A stretch of DNA of 11,759 bases, taken from contig SLHB01000370.1 in NCBI GenBank assembly GCA_007136375.1, positions 1 to 11,759 on the forward strand, written 5' to 3'. Below, one piece after another: positions 1 through 6,714 of this stretch. The notes below the pieces were generated by a model that did not search any database, was not told the DNA's origin, and saw nothing but the letters and a program-made list of their open reading frames with translations. This DNA is from Candidatus Hydrogenedentota bacterium (GTDB lineage Bacteria; Hydrogenedentota; Hydrogenedentia; Hydrogenedentales; SLHB01). Both the position numbers and the translations under genes were made by a program. The first letter of the stretch is position 1. Each line of letters opens with the position of its first letter.

Positions 1-1129
1 CACCCGCGTCGGCCGCGGCGGCGGCGAAGTCGCCGGACTCGCGGGCGGCTTCCACCAGGGCTTCCGCCTCCGCCTCCAGGGCCTCGCGCTCTTCTGGGTC
101 CAGGGCGCCTTCAATCTCTATGACGCGGACGTGAACCTCGCGAAGGCCCGTCTCCTCGTCTTCCCGTTCATCTTCCATGAAGTAGATGGAATACCTGTTG
201 AAGTCCCCGACGGGATCGCTTACGTCTCCCGGGGCCATATCCAACAACACCGCTCGCTCCGCGGGCAACGCCTCCTCATCCAGGAGGATCCAGTTCAGGT
301 CGCCGCCTTCGTCCGCTTCCTCTCCCACAGAGTAGGTTTCGGCCAACTCGGCGAAGTCCTCGCCATCGCGGGCGCGTTCGGCCAATTCATCGGCGAGCTC
401 AGGCCTGGGCGGCGCCAACGAAATGCGCGCAAACTCGGCCCTGCGTTCAGCCGGACGGTAATACTGTTCTTCATTGGTCTCGAAGTGGGCCCGCACTTCC
501 TCTTCGGTCAGATCCACTGGCGCCTCGATTTCCACGTACCGCACGGTCAGGTACGTGTTCTCCCGCTCGAACTCCTCGCGGATTTCGGGCTCGACCACGC
601 GTGCGGACGCCAGGGCGCGCTGTAGGGCGAGGTCTTGGCGCGCCTGTTGCTCAATCTCCTGGTACAGGTTTTCCCATGGGATGTCGGGCTGCCGCACGAC
701 TTCGTTCCACCGCTCCCTGTCGAAACGCCCGTGCTCATCCTGGAACAGCGCATCCTGCTGGAGCAGTCGCTGGAGGTAATCACGACGGAACGAGTAGCCG
801 GCCTCGCGGGCGTTCTTGCGCAAGGCGGCGCGGCGGATCAAACCGTCTAACATTTCCATGGCGGCGCCGGTGCGCACGAGGTCCTCGTAGGTTACATCCT
901 CGCCGAATTGCGCGCGGCGCTGAAACTCTTGGGCCAGGACTTGCTGAAACTCTTCTCGCGACACCGCCTCGTCGCCGATCATCGCGATGGGTCCCATCTG
1001 ATCGCGGATGACGCCAGGAGGCCCAGGGCTCCCCATAAAGAATTCGGCCGCGACGAAGGGAAAGATGATAAGAATCAGGGTCAGCCAGAAGATGGGCCTG
1101 CGGTGCTTGCGTAACCAGTCTTGGAACAT
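1..1129 (-). CDS. PpiD/SurA-like membrane-anchored peptidyl-prolyl isomerase (5' part, runs off left edge)
   Basis: The 376 visible residues start at ATG 1129; the 3' end lies outside the window. Residues 1-10 are a short basic cytoplasmic tail and about 13-30 form one membrane segment, so the rest is periplasmic, as in PpiD. Residues about 45-220 are a charged, helical SurA_N-type region with 'MIGDEAVSREEFQQ' near the membrane. Residues about 229-320 resemble a parvulin domain: 'DGEDFAELAETYSVGEEADEGGDLNW', then a PGDVS turn. The family folds or escorts outer-membrane and periplasmic proteins. The catalytic His positions usual in parvulins (HIL near the domain start, G-[YWF]-H near its end) read 'FARISL' and 'FNRYSIYF' here, so this copy may be non-catalytic; a second parvulin domain could lie beyond the edge. 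The nearest Shine-Dalgarno-like AGGA sits 11 bases upstream of the ATG. No other in-frame start lies nearby. The topology call is firm; isomerase activity is uncertain. Confidence 0.88.
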   Translation of the reverse strand, partial: MFQDWLRKHRRPIFWLTLILIIFPFVAAEFFMGSPGPPGVIRDQMGPIAMIGDEAVSREEFQQVLAQEFQRRAQFGEDVTYEDLVRTGAAMEMLDGLIRRAALRKNAREAGYSFRRDYLQRLLQQDALFQDEHGRFDRERWNEVVRQPDIPWENLYQEIEQQARQDLALQRALASARVVEPEIREEFERENTYLTVRYVEIEAPVDLTEEEVRAHFETNEEQYYRPAERRAEFARISLAPPRPELADELAERARDGEDFAELAETYSVGEEADEGGDLNWILLDEEALPAERAVLLDMAPGDVSDPVGDFNRYSIYFMEDEREDEETGLREVHVRVIEIEGALDPEEREALEAEAEALVEAARESGDFAAAAADAG

Positions 1130-1200
1130 GCGGATGCGTTTCCTGTCGCCTGTGCGGTTTTCGGGCCGGTGTGTTCGGGAGAAAAGCTCAACGCCGGAAA

Positions 1201-1221
1201 CGGCGCGGCCGGACCGCGCCG
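1201..1221. repeat. GC-rich perfect inverted repeat (8-bp stem, 5-base loop) upstream of the PpiD-like gene
   Basis: CGGCGCGG at 1201-1208 is the exact reverse complement of CCGCGCCG at 1214-1221, with a CCGGA loop. On the minus strand it is followed by only three T residues, so it is a poor intrinsic terminator. It lies between the permease stop and the PpiD-like start, inside the probable PpiD leader. It could be a weak terminator, an mRNA 5' stabiliser, or simply a product of high GC. Confidence 0.4.
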
Positions 1222-1264
1222 CCGCGGACATGTCTAAAACGCGTATTGGGTATGCGCTCAAAAA

Positions 1265-1292
1265 GTTATCACATACCCCCGCCACGCCGCAA
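1265..1292 (-). promoter_or_regulatory. Weak promoter candidate for the PpiD-like gene
   Basis: On the minus strand, TTGCGG (1292-1287) is followed after 16 bases by GATAAC (1270-1265), which is preceded by TG plus one base as in extended -10 promoters. The -35 matches the sigma70 consensus at 3 of 6 positions and the -10 at 4 of 6. Transcription would begin near 1258, giving a leader of about 130 nt. This is the most AT-rich part of the 217-base gap between the two minus-strand genes. Support is compositional only. Confidence 0.35.
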
Positions 1293-1346
1293 GGTTTCTT
1301 TGACGGCGCCGCTCTTCTCGGCGGCGTACTCCGCCGGCCGGGCCGT

Positions 1347-3155
1347 TCAGAAGGGCCAAAACACCGGTATGAGTAGCGTGGCCATGGCGAAAAGGATGAT
1401 GTTGAGCGGGAGACCTAATTTGATGAAGTCGCTGAACCGATATCCACCGGGCCCATAGACCATGAGGTTGGTTTGATAGCCAATGGGCGTCACGAAGCTC
1501 GCGGACGCCGCAAAGGCGATGGCGATGGCGAAGGGCCGGGGGCTCACATCGAAGCCCGGCTGCGCGGCGGTGGCGATGGCGAAGGGCAGCATGAGCGCCG
1601 CCGCGGCGTTGTTGGTCACGGTCTCGGTAAACATGCTCGTGAGGATGTAGATAAGCGCCAGGACGGCGACAGGCCCGAGAATACCGGCGTGGTCCACAAT
1701 GAAGCCGGCAATGACCCCGGCGGCGCCGGACTCGTCCAGGGCGCGGCCCAGCCCGAAGGCCGCTCCGATGGTCACCAGCGTCTGCCAATCCAGGCTTTGC
1801 CGGGCCACGGCGGGGGACACGCAGCGGCTGATGATCATCAGTCCGCCTACTAGGAACGCGGCCAGGTGCGTGGGCAAGACGCCCGTGGAGATCAACACGA
1901 TGAACAGGCCAAGCAGCCCCACGGACAGAAGCGCCCGCTCCGTGCGCGGCGGCCGCGAATCTTCCACGCCCGTGACCAGGATGAAGTCTGGGTTGTTCCG
2001 GTGCGCCCGGGCGAAGTTCGCGCCCGTCTGTAGCAGCAGAGTGTCGCCGTTGCGCAGCACGATGTCGCCAATCCGACCCGTGAGCCGATGGCCGCCCCGA
2101 TGCACCGCCACAACGGCGGCGTTGTACATAGCGCGGAAATTCGCGTCCCGGATGCTTTGGCCGACAAGGGGCGACGTGGGCGAGATGACGGCCTCGCAAA
2201 GCATCCGGCTGCGCCGGGCCGCCACCCGGTTCTCATAGGCTTCGTCGGCCACGGGCACCAATCCGGGGATGCGCTCTAGGTCGACGATGGTGTTTACCGC
2301 GCCGGTAAAAGTGAGCACGTCGCCGGCCTTGATGATCTCCCGGGGCCCGACGGGGGCGATGATTTCGCCGTTGCGCACGATTTCGATGAGGAACAAGCCC
2401 GGAAGGTGGCGGAGTCCGGCCTCTTCAACGCCCTGCCCCGCCAGACGGCAGCCCTCCTCCACCTGCATCTCCACGAGGTATTCCCGGAACGACTCGCCGA
2501 GCCGTTCGATGAGGTCCTTGCGGTTTGGCAAGAGCCGCGGCCCAATCAGGAACAAATAGGCGCAGCCCACCAGGGCGTAGGGCAAGCCCAGCATGGTCAG
2601 CTCGAACATGCCGATGGGCTGGAGGTGCTCGCTGAGCTCTGGATTCCGCTCGGCGGCCTCGGTCATCATGCCGCTCACGACGAGGTTCGTGCTGGTCCCT
2701 ATAAGCGTGCAGGTGCCGCCCAGAATGGCCATGTAGGACAAGGGAATGAGGAGGCGGGAGGGGGAGATCTCATGCTTCTTGCACCAGCCCCCGATGACCG
2801 GAATCATCATGGCCACAATAGGGGTGTTGTTGAGGAACGCGGACAGGATCGTCACCGTGCCCGCCATGCGGGCCATGACCCCGCGCTCGGTCTTCGCGCC
2901 GCCCAAGAACCAGTGCCCAATGGTGTCCAAGGCGCCCGTTTCCCGGACCGCAGCGGCGACGACGAATAAGGCCGCGACGGTCAAGACGCCGGGATTCACG
3001 AACCCGCTGAAGGCCTGTTCTGGCGTGATGACGCCCACCAAGGCCACGAGCACTGTCCCGCCGAGAAGGACCATATCCGGCGGGCCCAGGTTCTTGACGA
3101 GGGACGTGAACACGAGGACCAACACAGCCAGGGTGAACCAGGCTTCCCAATTCAT
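1347..3155 (-). CDS. SLC13-family anion permease with two RCK_C (TrkA-C) domains
   Basis: This 602-residue inner-membrane secondary transporter has the split architecture of the divalent anion:Na+ symporter group, as in SAC1-like sulfate transporters. The first membrane half (about 5-210) carries 'AFLNNTPIVAMMIPV' (106-120) and 'GTSTNLVV' (153-160). A cytosolic insert holds two RCK_C/TrkA-C modules (about 221-295 and 315-395, each with the typical AGDVL or NGDTL turn). The second half (about 408-602) repeats the signature as 'TETVTNNAAAALMLPF' (510-525) and 'GYQTNLMVYGPGGY' (559-572). These paired N-N and S/T-N motifs bind Na+ and carboxylate or sulfate in characterised relatives. Substrate cannot be read from sequence; sulfate, dicarboxylates or another oxyanion are possible. 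The ATG at 3155 is the natural start because the first membrane segment follows at once; a GGGA-type Shine-Dalgarno lies upstream with longer than ideal spacing. It seems to be a single-gene unit with its own promoter. Confidence 0.92.
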   Translation of the reverse strand: MNWEAWFTLAVLVLVFTSLVKNLGPPDMVLLGGTVLVALVGVITPEQAFSGFVNPGVLTVAALFVVAAAVRETGALDTIGHWFLGGAKTERGVMARMAGTVTILSAFLNNTPIVAMMIPVIGGWCKKHEISPSRLLIPLSYMAILGGTCTLIGTSTNLVVSGMMTEAAERNPELSEHLQPIGMFELTMLGLPYALVGCAYLFLIGPRLLPNRKDLIERLGESFREYLVEMQVEEGCRLAGQGVEEAGLRHLPGLFLIEIVRNGEIIAPVGPREIIKAGDVLTFTGAVNTIVDLERIPGLVPVADEAYENRVAARRSRMLCEAVISPTSPLVGQSIRDANFRAMYNAAVVAVHRGGHRLTGRIGDIVLRNGDTLLLQTGANFARAHRNNPDFILVTGVEDSRPPRTERALLSVGLLGLFIVLISTGVLPTHLAAFLVGGLMIISRCVSPAVARQSLDWQTLVTIGAAFGLGRALDESGAAGVIAGFIVDHAGILGPVAVLALIYILTSMFTETVTNNAAAALMLPFAIATAAQPGFDVSPRPFAIAIAFAASASFVTPIGYQTNLMVYGPGGYRFSDFIKLGLPLNIILFAMATLLIPVFWPF

Positions 3156-3192
3156 GGCGGTATGCTTTCCCTTTGGGATCTATTCACGCGGC

Positions 3193-3204
3193 TTTCGGCC
3201 GAAA
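3193..3204. repeat. 12-bp perfect palindrome in the permease leader (operator candidate)
   Basis: TTTCGGCCGAAA reads the same on both strands. It lies about 15-26 bases downstream of the expected transcription start and about 40 bases before the permease ATG, where a repressor site would block transcription. A chance palindrome of this length is unlikely but possible. No regulator family can be assigned. Confidence 0.4.
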
Positions 3205-3224
3205 ATCACCATAAACATAACCAT

Positions 3225-3253
3225 ATTATAAATGTTTTAAGCCGACAAGGAAA
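3225..3253 (-). promoter_or_regulatory. Probable promoter of the SLC13-type permease (consensus -10)
   Basis: A perfect TATAAT lies on the minus strand at 3230-3225, in a conspicuously AT-rich stretch (about 3205-3240) within a GC-rich genome. No good -35 sits at 17 bases (TTTCCT, 3253-3248). A better match, TTGTCG, is only 12 bases away, so an activator or another sigma factor may be used. The start would fall near 3218, giving a leader of about 60 nt. Confidence 0.55.
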
Positions 3254-3288
3254 CCTCCGGGATCCGCGCCGTGACCTGAAAACTGAAT

Positions 3289-3340
3289 GACCGGCCGGTC
3301 CCGGCCCCGAATAAGGCTCGAGGCCGGCCCACGCCGGGAC
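3289..3340. repeat. Nested GC-rich inverted repeats in the gap between permease and ccsA
   Basis: GACCGGCCGGTC (3289-3300) is a perfect 12-bp palindrome. Partly overlapping it, GTCCCGGC (3298-3305) is the exact reverse complement of GCCGGGAC (3333-3340), with further GGCC pairs in the loop. Neither strand has a T-run after the stem, so it is not an intrinsic terminator. This 3241-3409 stretch has no convincing gene; a 65-codon open frame there is Arg/Gly-rich and lacks family resemblance. Confidence 0.45.
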
Positions 3341-3409
3341 GGGTGATTCCCCCTGAAATGATGGATTTCTCCCCTTGGACGCCCCCCGTGTCCCCCGGGG
3401 CTGACTACG

Positions 3410-3464
3410 AAAAGGGCGCGCATCCGCGGCGCATGGTCCCCTAGACCCGCGGACGCGCGCCCTT
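3410..3464 (-). terminator. Intrinsic terminator of the lipoprotein-resB-ccsA operon
   Basis: Arms at 3412-3429 and 3447-3464 form an 18-bp stem (AAGGGCGCGC-TCCGCGG type) with a 17-base loop, followed on the minus strand by TTTT (3413-3410). The single mismatch, A3422 against C3454, becomes a G·U wobble only in the minus-strand RNA. That fits a terminator acting on minus-strand transcripts. It starts 11 bases after the ccsA stop codon at 3476-3478. Confidence 0.8.
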
Positions 3465-3475
3465 CCCGCTATTGC

Positions 3476-5539
3476 TTACTTGCCTGGGTTGGCGGACGTC
3501 TCCACGTTCGCGGGCGCGTTGCGGGCGGCGGTGAAGGACACGAAGCCCTGATCCTTCAACCACGCGACGCCGCCGCACATGATCACGAAGATCTGGATCA
3601 CGTAGTACGTAAGGAGGGCGCCAAACACACCCGAAGTAAAGCCGTAACTGTGGAGGCCAACGCCCATGAGGTTCACGCCCCACCAGGCGAAGGCCACCGT
3701 CATGCCGCTCACAATCGCGGCGATATTGAGGCCGAAGTCCCGCAGGTACCCGCCCATCCGGGCGTGGAGCATGAACAAGGACCACAGCACGATCATCAGG
3801 GCCCCGTTCTCCTTGGGATCCCAACCCCAGAAGCGTCCCCAACTGTCGTTGGCCCAAATGCCGCCAAGCACCGTGCCCGCCACGGCGAAGACCAGCCCAA
3901 AGCAGATGGCGCCATAAACCATGCGGGTCATGGACCGGTAGAAGGGCTTGTCGCCGCTCTTATATCCGAAAAGCTTTCCGAATATGTACACATGCGCGAT
4001 AGCCGCGGCCACGAGATGGGCGGCGTAGCCAATGGTGACAACCACCACATGGGTGGCCAGCCAGAAGTTGGTGTCCAGCACGGCCATAAGGTTTGGCATG
4101 GTGTCCACGCCCTCCCTGGCCTCGTAGCGGTTGGCGAGGAACATGCCCAATGCGCCAAGGAACGCGCCGCAGGAGATGGCTATCTTCTGCTTGTTAATGT
4201 ACTCCGTCACCAGCACCACCGCGACAGCCACGGCCGTGATGAAGAGGATGGTCTCGTACAAGGTCGTCACGGGCGGACGCCCCCGGATGAGGCAGCGCCA
4301 GGTGATAGCGGCCGCGAGCAGAATCGTGGGAACGGCCACGGCGACGAAGGCGCCCACGTTCAAGGGGCGGTTCATCGGCCAGAACCAAAGTATGGCCACG
4401 ACGATGAAACTCAGCACGTAAAGAGAGAGGCTCCAGCCCAACAGATTCGCGTTGTAGTAGCCGACCTCGCTGGGCACTTTTTCGTATTCACCCCGTTCCC
4501 CGGCGACAGCCGCGGCTTTTTCGTGAAACTCTTGGAGCTGCGCCTTAAAGGCCTCGTTATCGCCCAGCAACCCGGGCAGAGGCTCCAAGGCGGCCAACAG
4601 CTCCAACTGCTCCTCCACCGGTTCAGGCGCTTGAAGCACCAGGATGGACATGTCCGCCGGCGTAAGCCACTCCCGGTGATCCGCTAGAATGCCCGCCGGC
4701 GGGAGAATGGCCAGCCCCGCGGAGTTGCGAGACGCGATGTCGAGGTCCTGCATAAGGGCCAGAACGGCGTTGCTCTCGGCCTCGCGCCGCTCTTCGTCGA
4801 CGGTGTCTCCCTCGTCTTCAAGCATGTTGAACAGCTCCGCGACGAGGGGCAGCCGGGCGAGGACATCCGCGTAGTTGTTATCGGTCTCGTCATAGATCAT
4901 GCGGAGCCCGCCGCTGCCGTCGATGCTGTAGTCCATGCGGGCGAAGTCGAAGAAATGGGTGATCATTTCGAAGGTGTGCACGTTGCTGGTCAGATGCATG
5001 ATCTGCCGCTCGATGCCCGACCATTGCTCCTGGGGCTTCTCCTGGATCTGCTGGGCCAGGTTGAAGAGCCGCTCCCGGCCCTCGCGGAGCTCATGATAGG
5101 AGTAATGCCCGCGGCGGCCCCGGTCATCGCGGGCGACGCCGATGGCGTCGAGGATGCTGCTGTCCGGCACGACGAAATGGGGGAAATGCCGGGCCGCCTC
5201 GGGATAGAAGAGACACGCCGCGAGCCATTCAATGGGCTCCATCCGGTTGCTTCGGCCACGGATCCGGTCCATGAAGCTGGGCGAACCGGCCATGGGGTTC
5301 TCAAACCGGAGGGAGCCGTTGATTCGCAACAATGCGAAACGGGCGTAGGTATTGAGGGGCTTGATCCGGCCGCCGTCCTGAATGGGAAGCTTGGCGAGGG
5401 TGTCCAGGATTTCGGGATCCCATTCGTCCGGCATGGCGACAGGGCCAGGGCCTTGGGCGCCCGCGTCCGCCGCGGGCAGAGCCAAACCCAACGCGCCCAG
5501 AGTTAGAATCAGTACGAAAACGCCACGCGGCCAGGTCAT
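3476..5539 (-). CDS. ccsA: CcsA/ResC-type cytochrome c maturation protein with long periplasmic N-terminal region
   Basis: This 687-residue protein is the heme-handling half of system II cytochrome c biogenesis: with ResB it exports heme and attaches it to CXXCH motifs outside the inner membrane. Residues 1-29 are a signal peptide. About 30-365 form a soluble periplasmic region starting with 'LPIQDGGRIKPLNTYARFAL' (51-70). From about 366 come multiple membrane segments. The tryptophan-rich WWD heme-binding motif is at 567-577 (W567, W571, W573, then DPKEN). Candidate external heme-ligand histidines are H497 and H630 ('GVGLHSYGF'); H592 is the likely intramembrane His. Simple CcsA proteins are about 300-400 residues, so the excess is the N-terminal part. 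ATG 5539 is chosen because it opens the signal peptide and overlaps the resB stop as ATGA; an in-frame extension to 5716 reads only shadow sequence inside resB. It is the last gene of its operon, followed by a terminator. Confidence 0.95.
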   Translation of the reverse strand: MTWPRGVFVLILTLGALGLALPAADAGAQGPGPVAMPDEWDPEILDTLAKLPIQDGGRIKPLNTYARFALLRINGSLRFENPMAGSPSFMDRIRGRSNRMEPIEWLAACLFYPEAARHFPHFVVPDSSILDAIGVARDDRGRRGHYSYHELREGRERLFNLAQQIQEKPQEQWSGIERQIMHLTSNVHTFEMITHFFDFARMDYSIDGSGGLRMIYDETDNNYADVLARLPLVAELFNMLEDEGDTVDEERREAESNAVLALMQDLDIASRNSAGLAILPPAGILADHREWLTPADMSILVLQAPEPVEEQLELLAALEPLPGLLGDNEAFKAQLQEFHEKAAAVAGERGEYEKVPSEVGYYNANLLGWSLSLYVLSFIVVAILWFWPMNRPLNVGAFVAVAVPTILLAAAITWRCLIRGRPPVTTLYETILFITAVAVAVVLVTEYINKQKIAISCGAFLGALGMFLANRYEAREGVDTMPNLMAVLDTNFWLATHVVVVTIGYAAHLVAAAIAHVYIFGKLFGYKSGDKPFYRSMTRMVYGAICFGLVFAVAGTVLGGIWANDSWGRFWGWDPKENGALMIVLWSLFMLHARMGGYLRDFGLNIAAIVSGMTVAFAWWGVNLMGVGLHSYGFTSGVFGALLTYYVIQIFVIMCGGVAWLKDQGFVSFTAARNAPANVETSANPGK

Positions 5540-6714
5540 TGTGCTGCCCTCTTGCTTTGCGCCCGCAGGTAGTTCGTGAGCTTGATGCTGAAGTGAATCG
5601 TGAGTCCCAAGGTGATGACGATGCACGCCCACAAGGGAATCTGGTCGGCGGGATTCCGCACCACGGCGAAAGTCGAGAAGAGCGGATCGTTGGGCCCGGC
5701 GTCCTGAGGTCCCCATGAAGCCTGGTACAGGGTATACCCTTCATGCCGCAGAGGTTCGTTCATGGCGATGTGAATCTCCTGAGAGACGCCATCCTGCACT
5801 TTGGTGATGTCACTAGAGAAATAGGCCGCCATCTCCGTGCGGGGGTGCAGCTCCCTCGTGAACTTGTTGAGGGTCACATCAAAGGGCAAGGGAAACCGCT
5901 TCTTACGGAGTTCGATGGCATAACGCGTGCCATCCGAGGCGGTGAAGGCGTAAGGATACTGAGACACCGCCCATAGGAGCCCCTCGTGGGTCTCGCCGGA
6001 GGGATTCTCCTCCACGGTGACATACGCGCCGGCGATGTTCAGCTCCAGCTCCGGCTCCCGCGGCAACGACGTCAAGTAGAACTCGTCCACGACAGGGGCG
6101 GACGGCTGTCCCATGGCCGCGGAGATATGGCGCGGCTCCGTGTTGAGCCGGTATCCGTGGAGCACGAGGTCGAAAGGCAATTCACCGCCTTGGAAGCGCC
6201 GCGACTGTTGCGGCGTCAAGTGGGTGAACTTTTCCCCGGGGATGAGCCACTCCCGCGTCTCGCCGCCGTCATTCTCCTCGTAGATGGCGATCTCATACTC
6301 GACGTAGCTCTCGAACTCGTCGGAATGTTGGCCTTCGTACAAGGTCAGGTGGCCGCCCGTCGAGAATTGGTACTCGATGAATCCGCCGAATAGGAGAAAG
6401 AGAATCCCGAAATGGCCGATAACCACCCCGACGCGCCGCCAGTCCTTGCGGACGCGAATGATGCCGCCGCAAAGGAGATTCACGAACAGCAGGGACAAGA
6501 CAAGATACCCTCCCGGCAGGGGAATGGGTATGACTCCTAGGATGGGGAACACAATGAGGCTCTCGAAGTAGCGCTGCTGCACTTCGTAGATGCCATAGTC
6601 CACCTGTTCCAACGTGCCCAGAAACGTCAGGAGCAAGAGAAACAGGAAGAGGACACAGGCCAACCCGTAGGAGGCCAAGAAATCGAACGTCCGCGCAAAA
6701 AAAGTACGCATCAT
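5536..6714 (-). CDS. resB: ResB/Ccs1 cytochrome c maturation protein
   Basis: This 392-residue partner of CcsA holds reduced apocytochrome c and forms part of the trans-membrane heme conduit. Three membrane segments lie at about 15-36, 65-85 and 97-115, and a fourth at about 361-380, with a large periplasmic domain (about 116-360) between. Family signatures visible are 'GTLEQVDYGIYEVQQRYFES' (33-52) and 'MNEPLRHEGYTLYQASW' (318-334). H101 (TM3) and H374 (TM4) are in the positions expected for the intramembrane heme-ligating histidines. Length is typical of ResB. ATG 6714 overlaps the upstream lipoprotein stop as ATGA; ATG 6711 directly follows and could be used instead, with only a close GAGGA upstream. 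A TTG at 6738 extends the frame but would overlap the upstream gene by 28 bases and is not needed. The 3' end overlaps ccsA by four bases, so all three products are probably translationally coupled. Confidence 0.95.
   Translation of the reverse strand: MMRTFFARTFDFLASYGLACVLFLFLLLLTFLGTLEQVDYGIYEVQQRYFESLIVFPILGVIPIPLPGGYLVLSLLFVNLLCGGIIRVRKDWRRVGVVIGHFGILFLLFGGFIEYQFSTGGHLTLYEGQHSDEFESYVEYEIAIYEENDGGETREWLIPGEKFTHLTPQQSRRFQGGELPFDLVLHGYRLNTEPRHISAAMGQPSAPVVDEFYLTSLPREPELELNIAGAYVTVEENPSGETHEGLLWAVSQYPYAFTASDGTRYAIELRKKRFPLPFDVTLNKFTRELHPRTEMAAYFSSDITKVQDGVSQEIHIAMNEPLRHEGYTLYQASWGPQDAGPNDPLFSTFAVVRNPADQIPLWACIVITLGLTIHFSIKLTNYLRAQSKRAAQ

Noticed and set aside
3226..3423. 65-codon minus-strand open frame in the permease-ccsA gap
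   Set aside because: It has Arg/Gly/His-rich random composition and overlaps the promoter region, and it has no recognisable domain.
3650..4687. 345-codon plus-strand open frame antisense to ccsA
   Set aside because: It is rich in His, Gly and Gln because it mirrors ccsA codons; no start signal or family resemblance.
5540..5716. Upstream extension of ccsA
   Set aside because: It lies wholly inside resB, shows no conserved sequence, and would bury the clear signal peptide that starts at ATG 5539.
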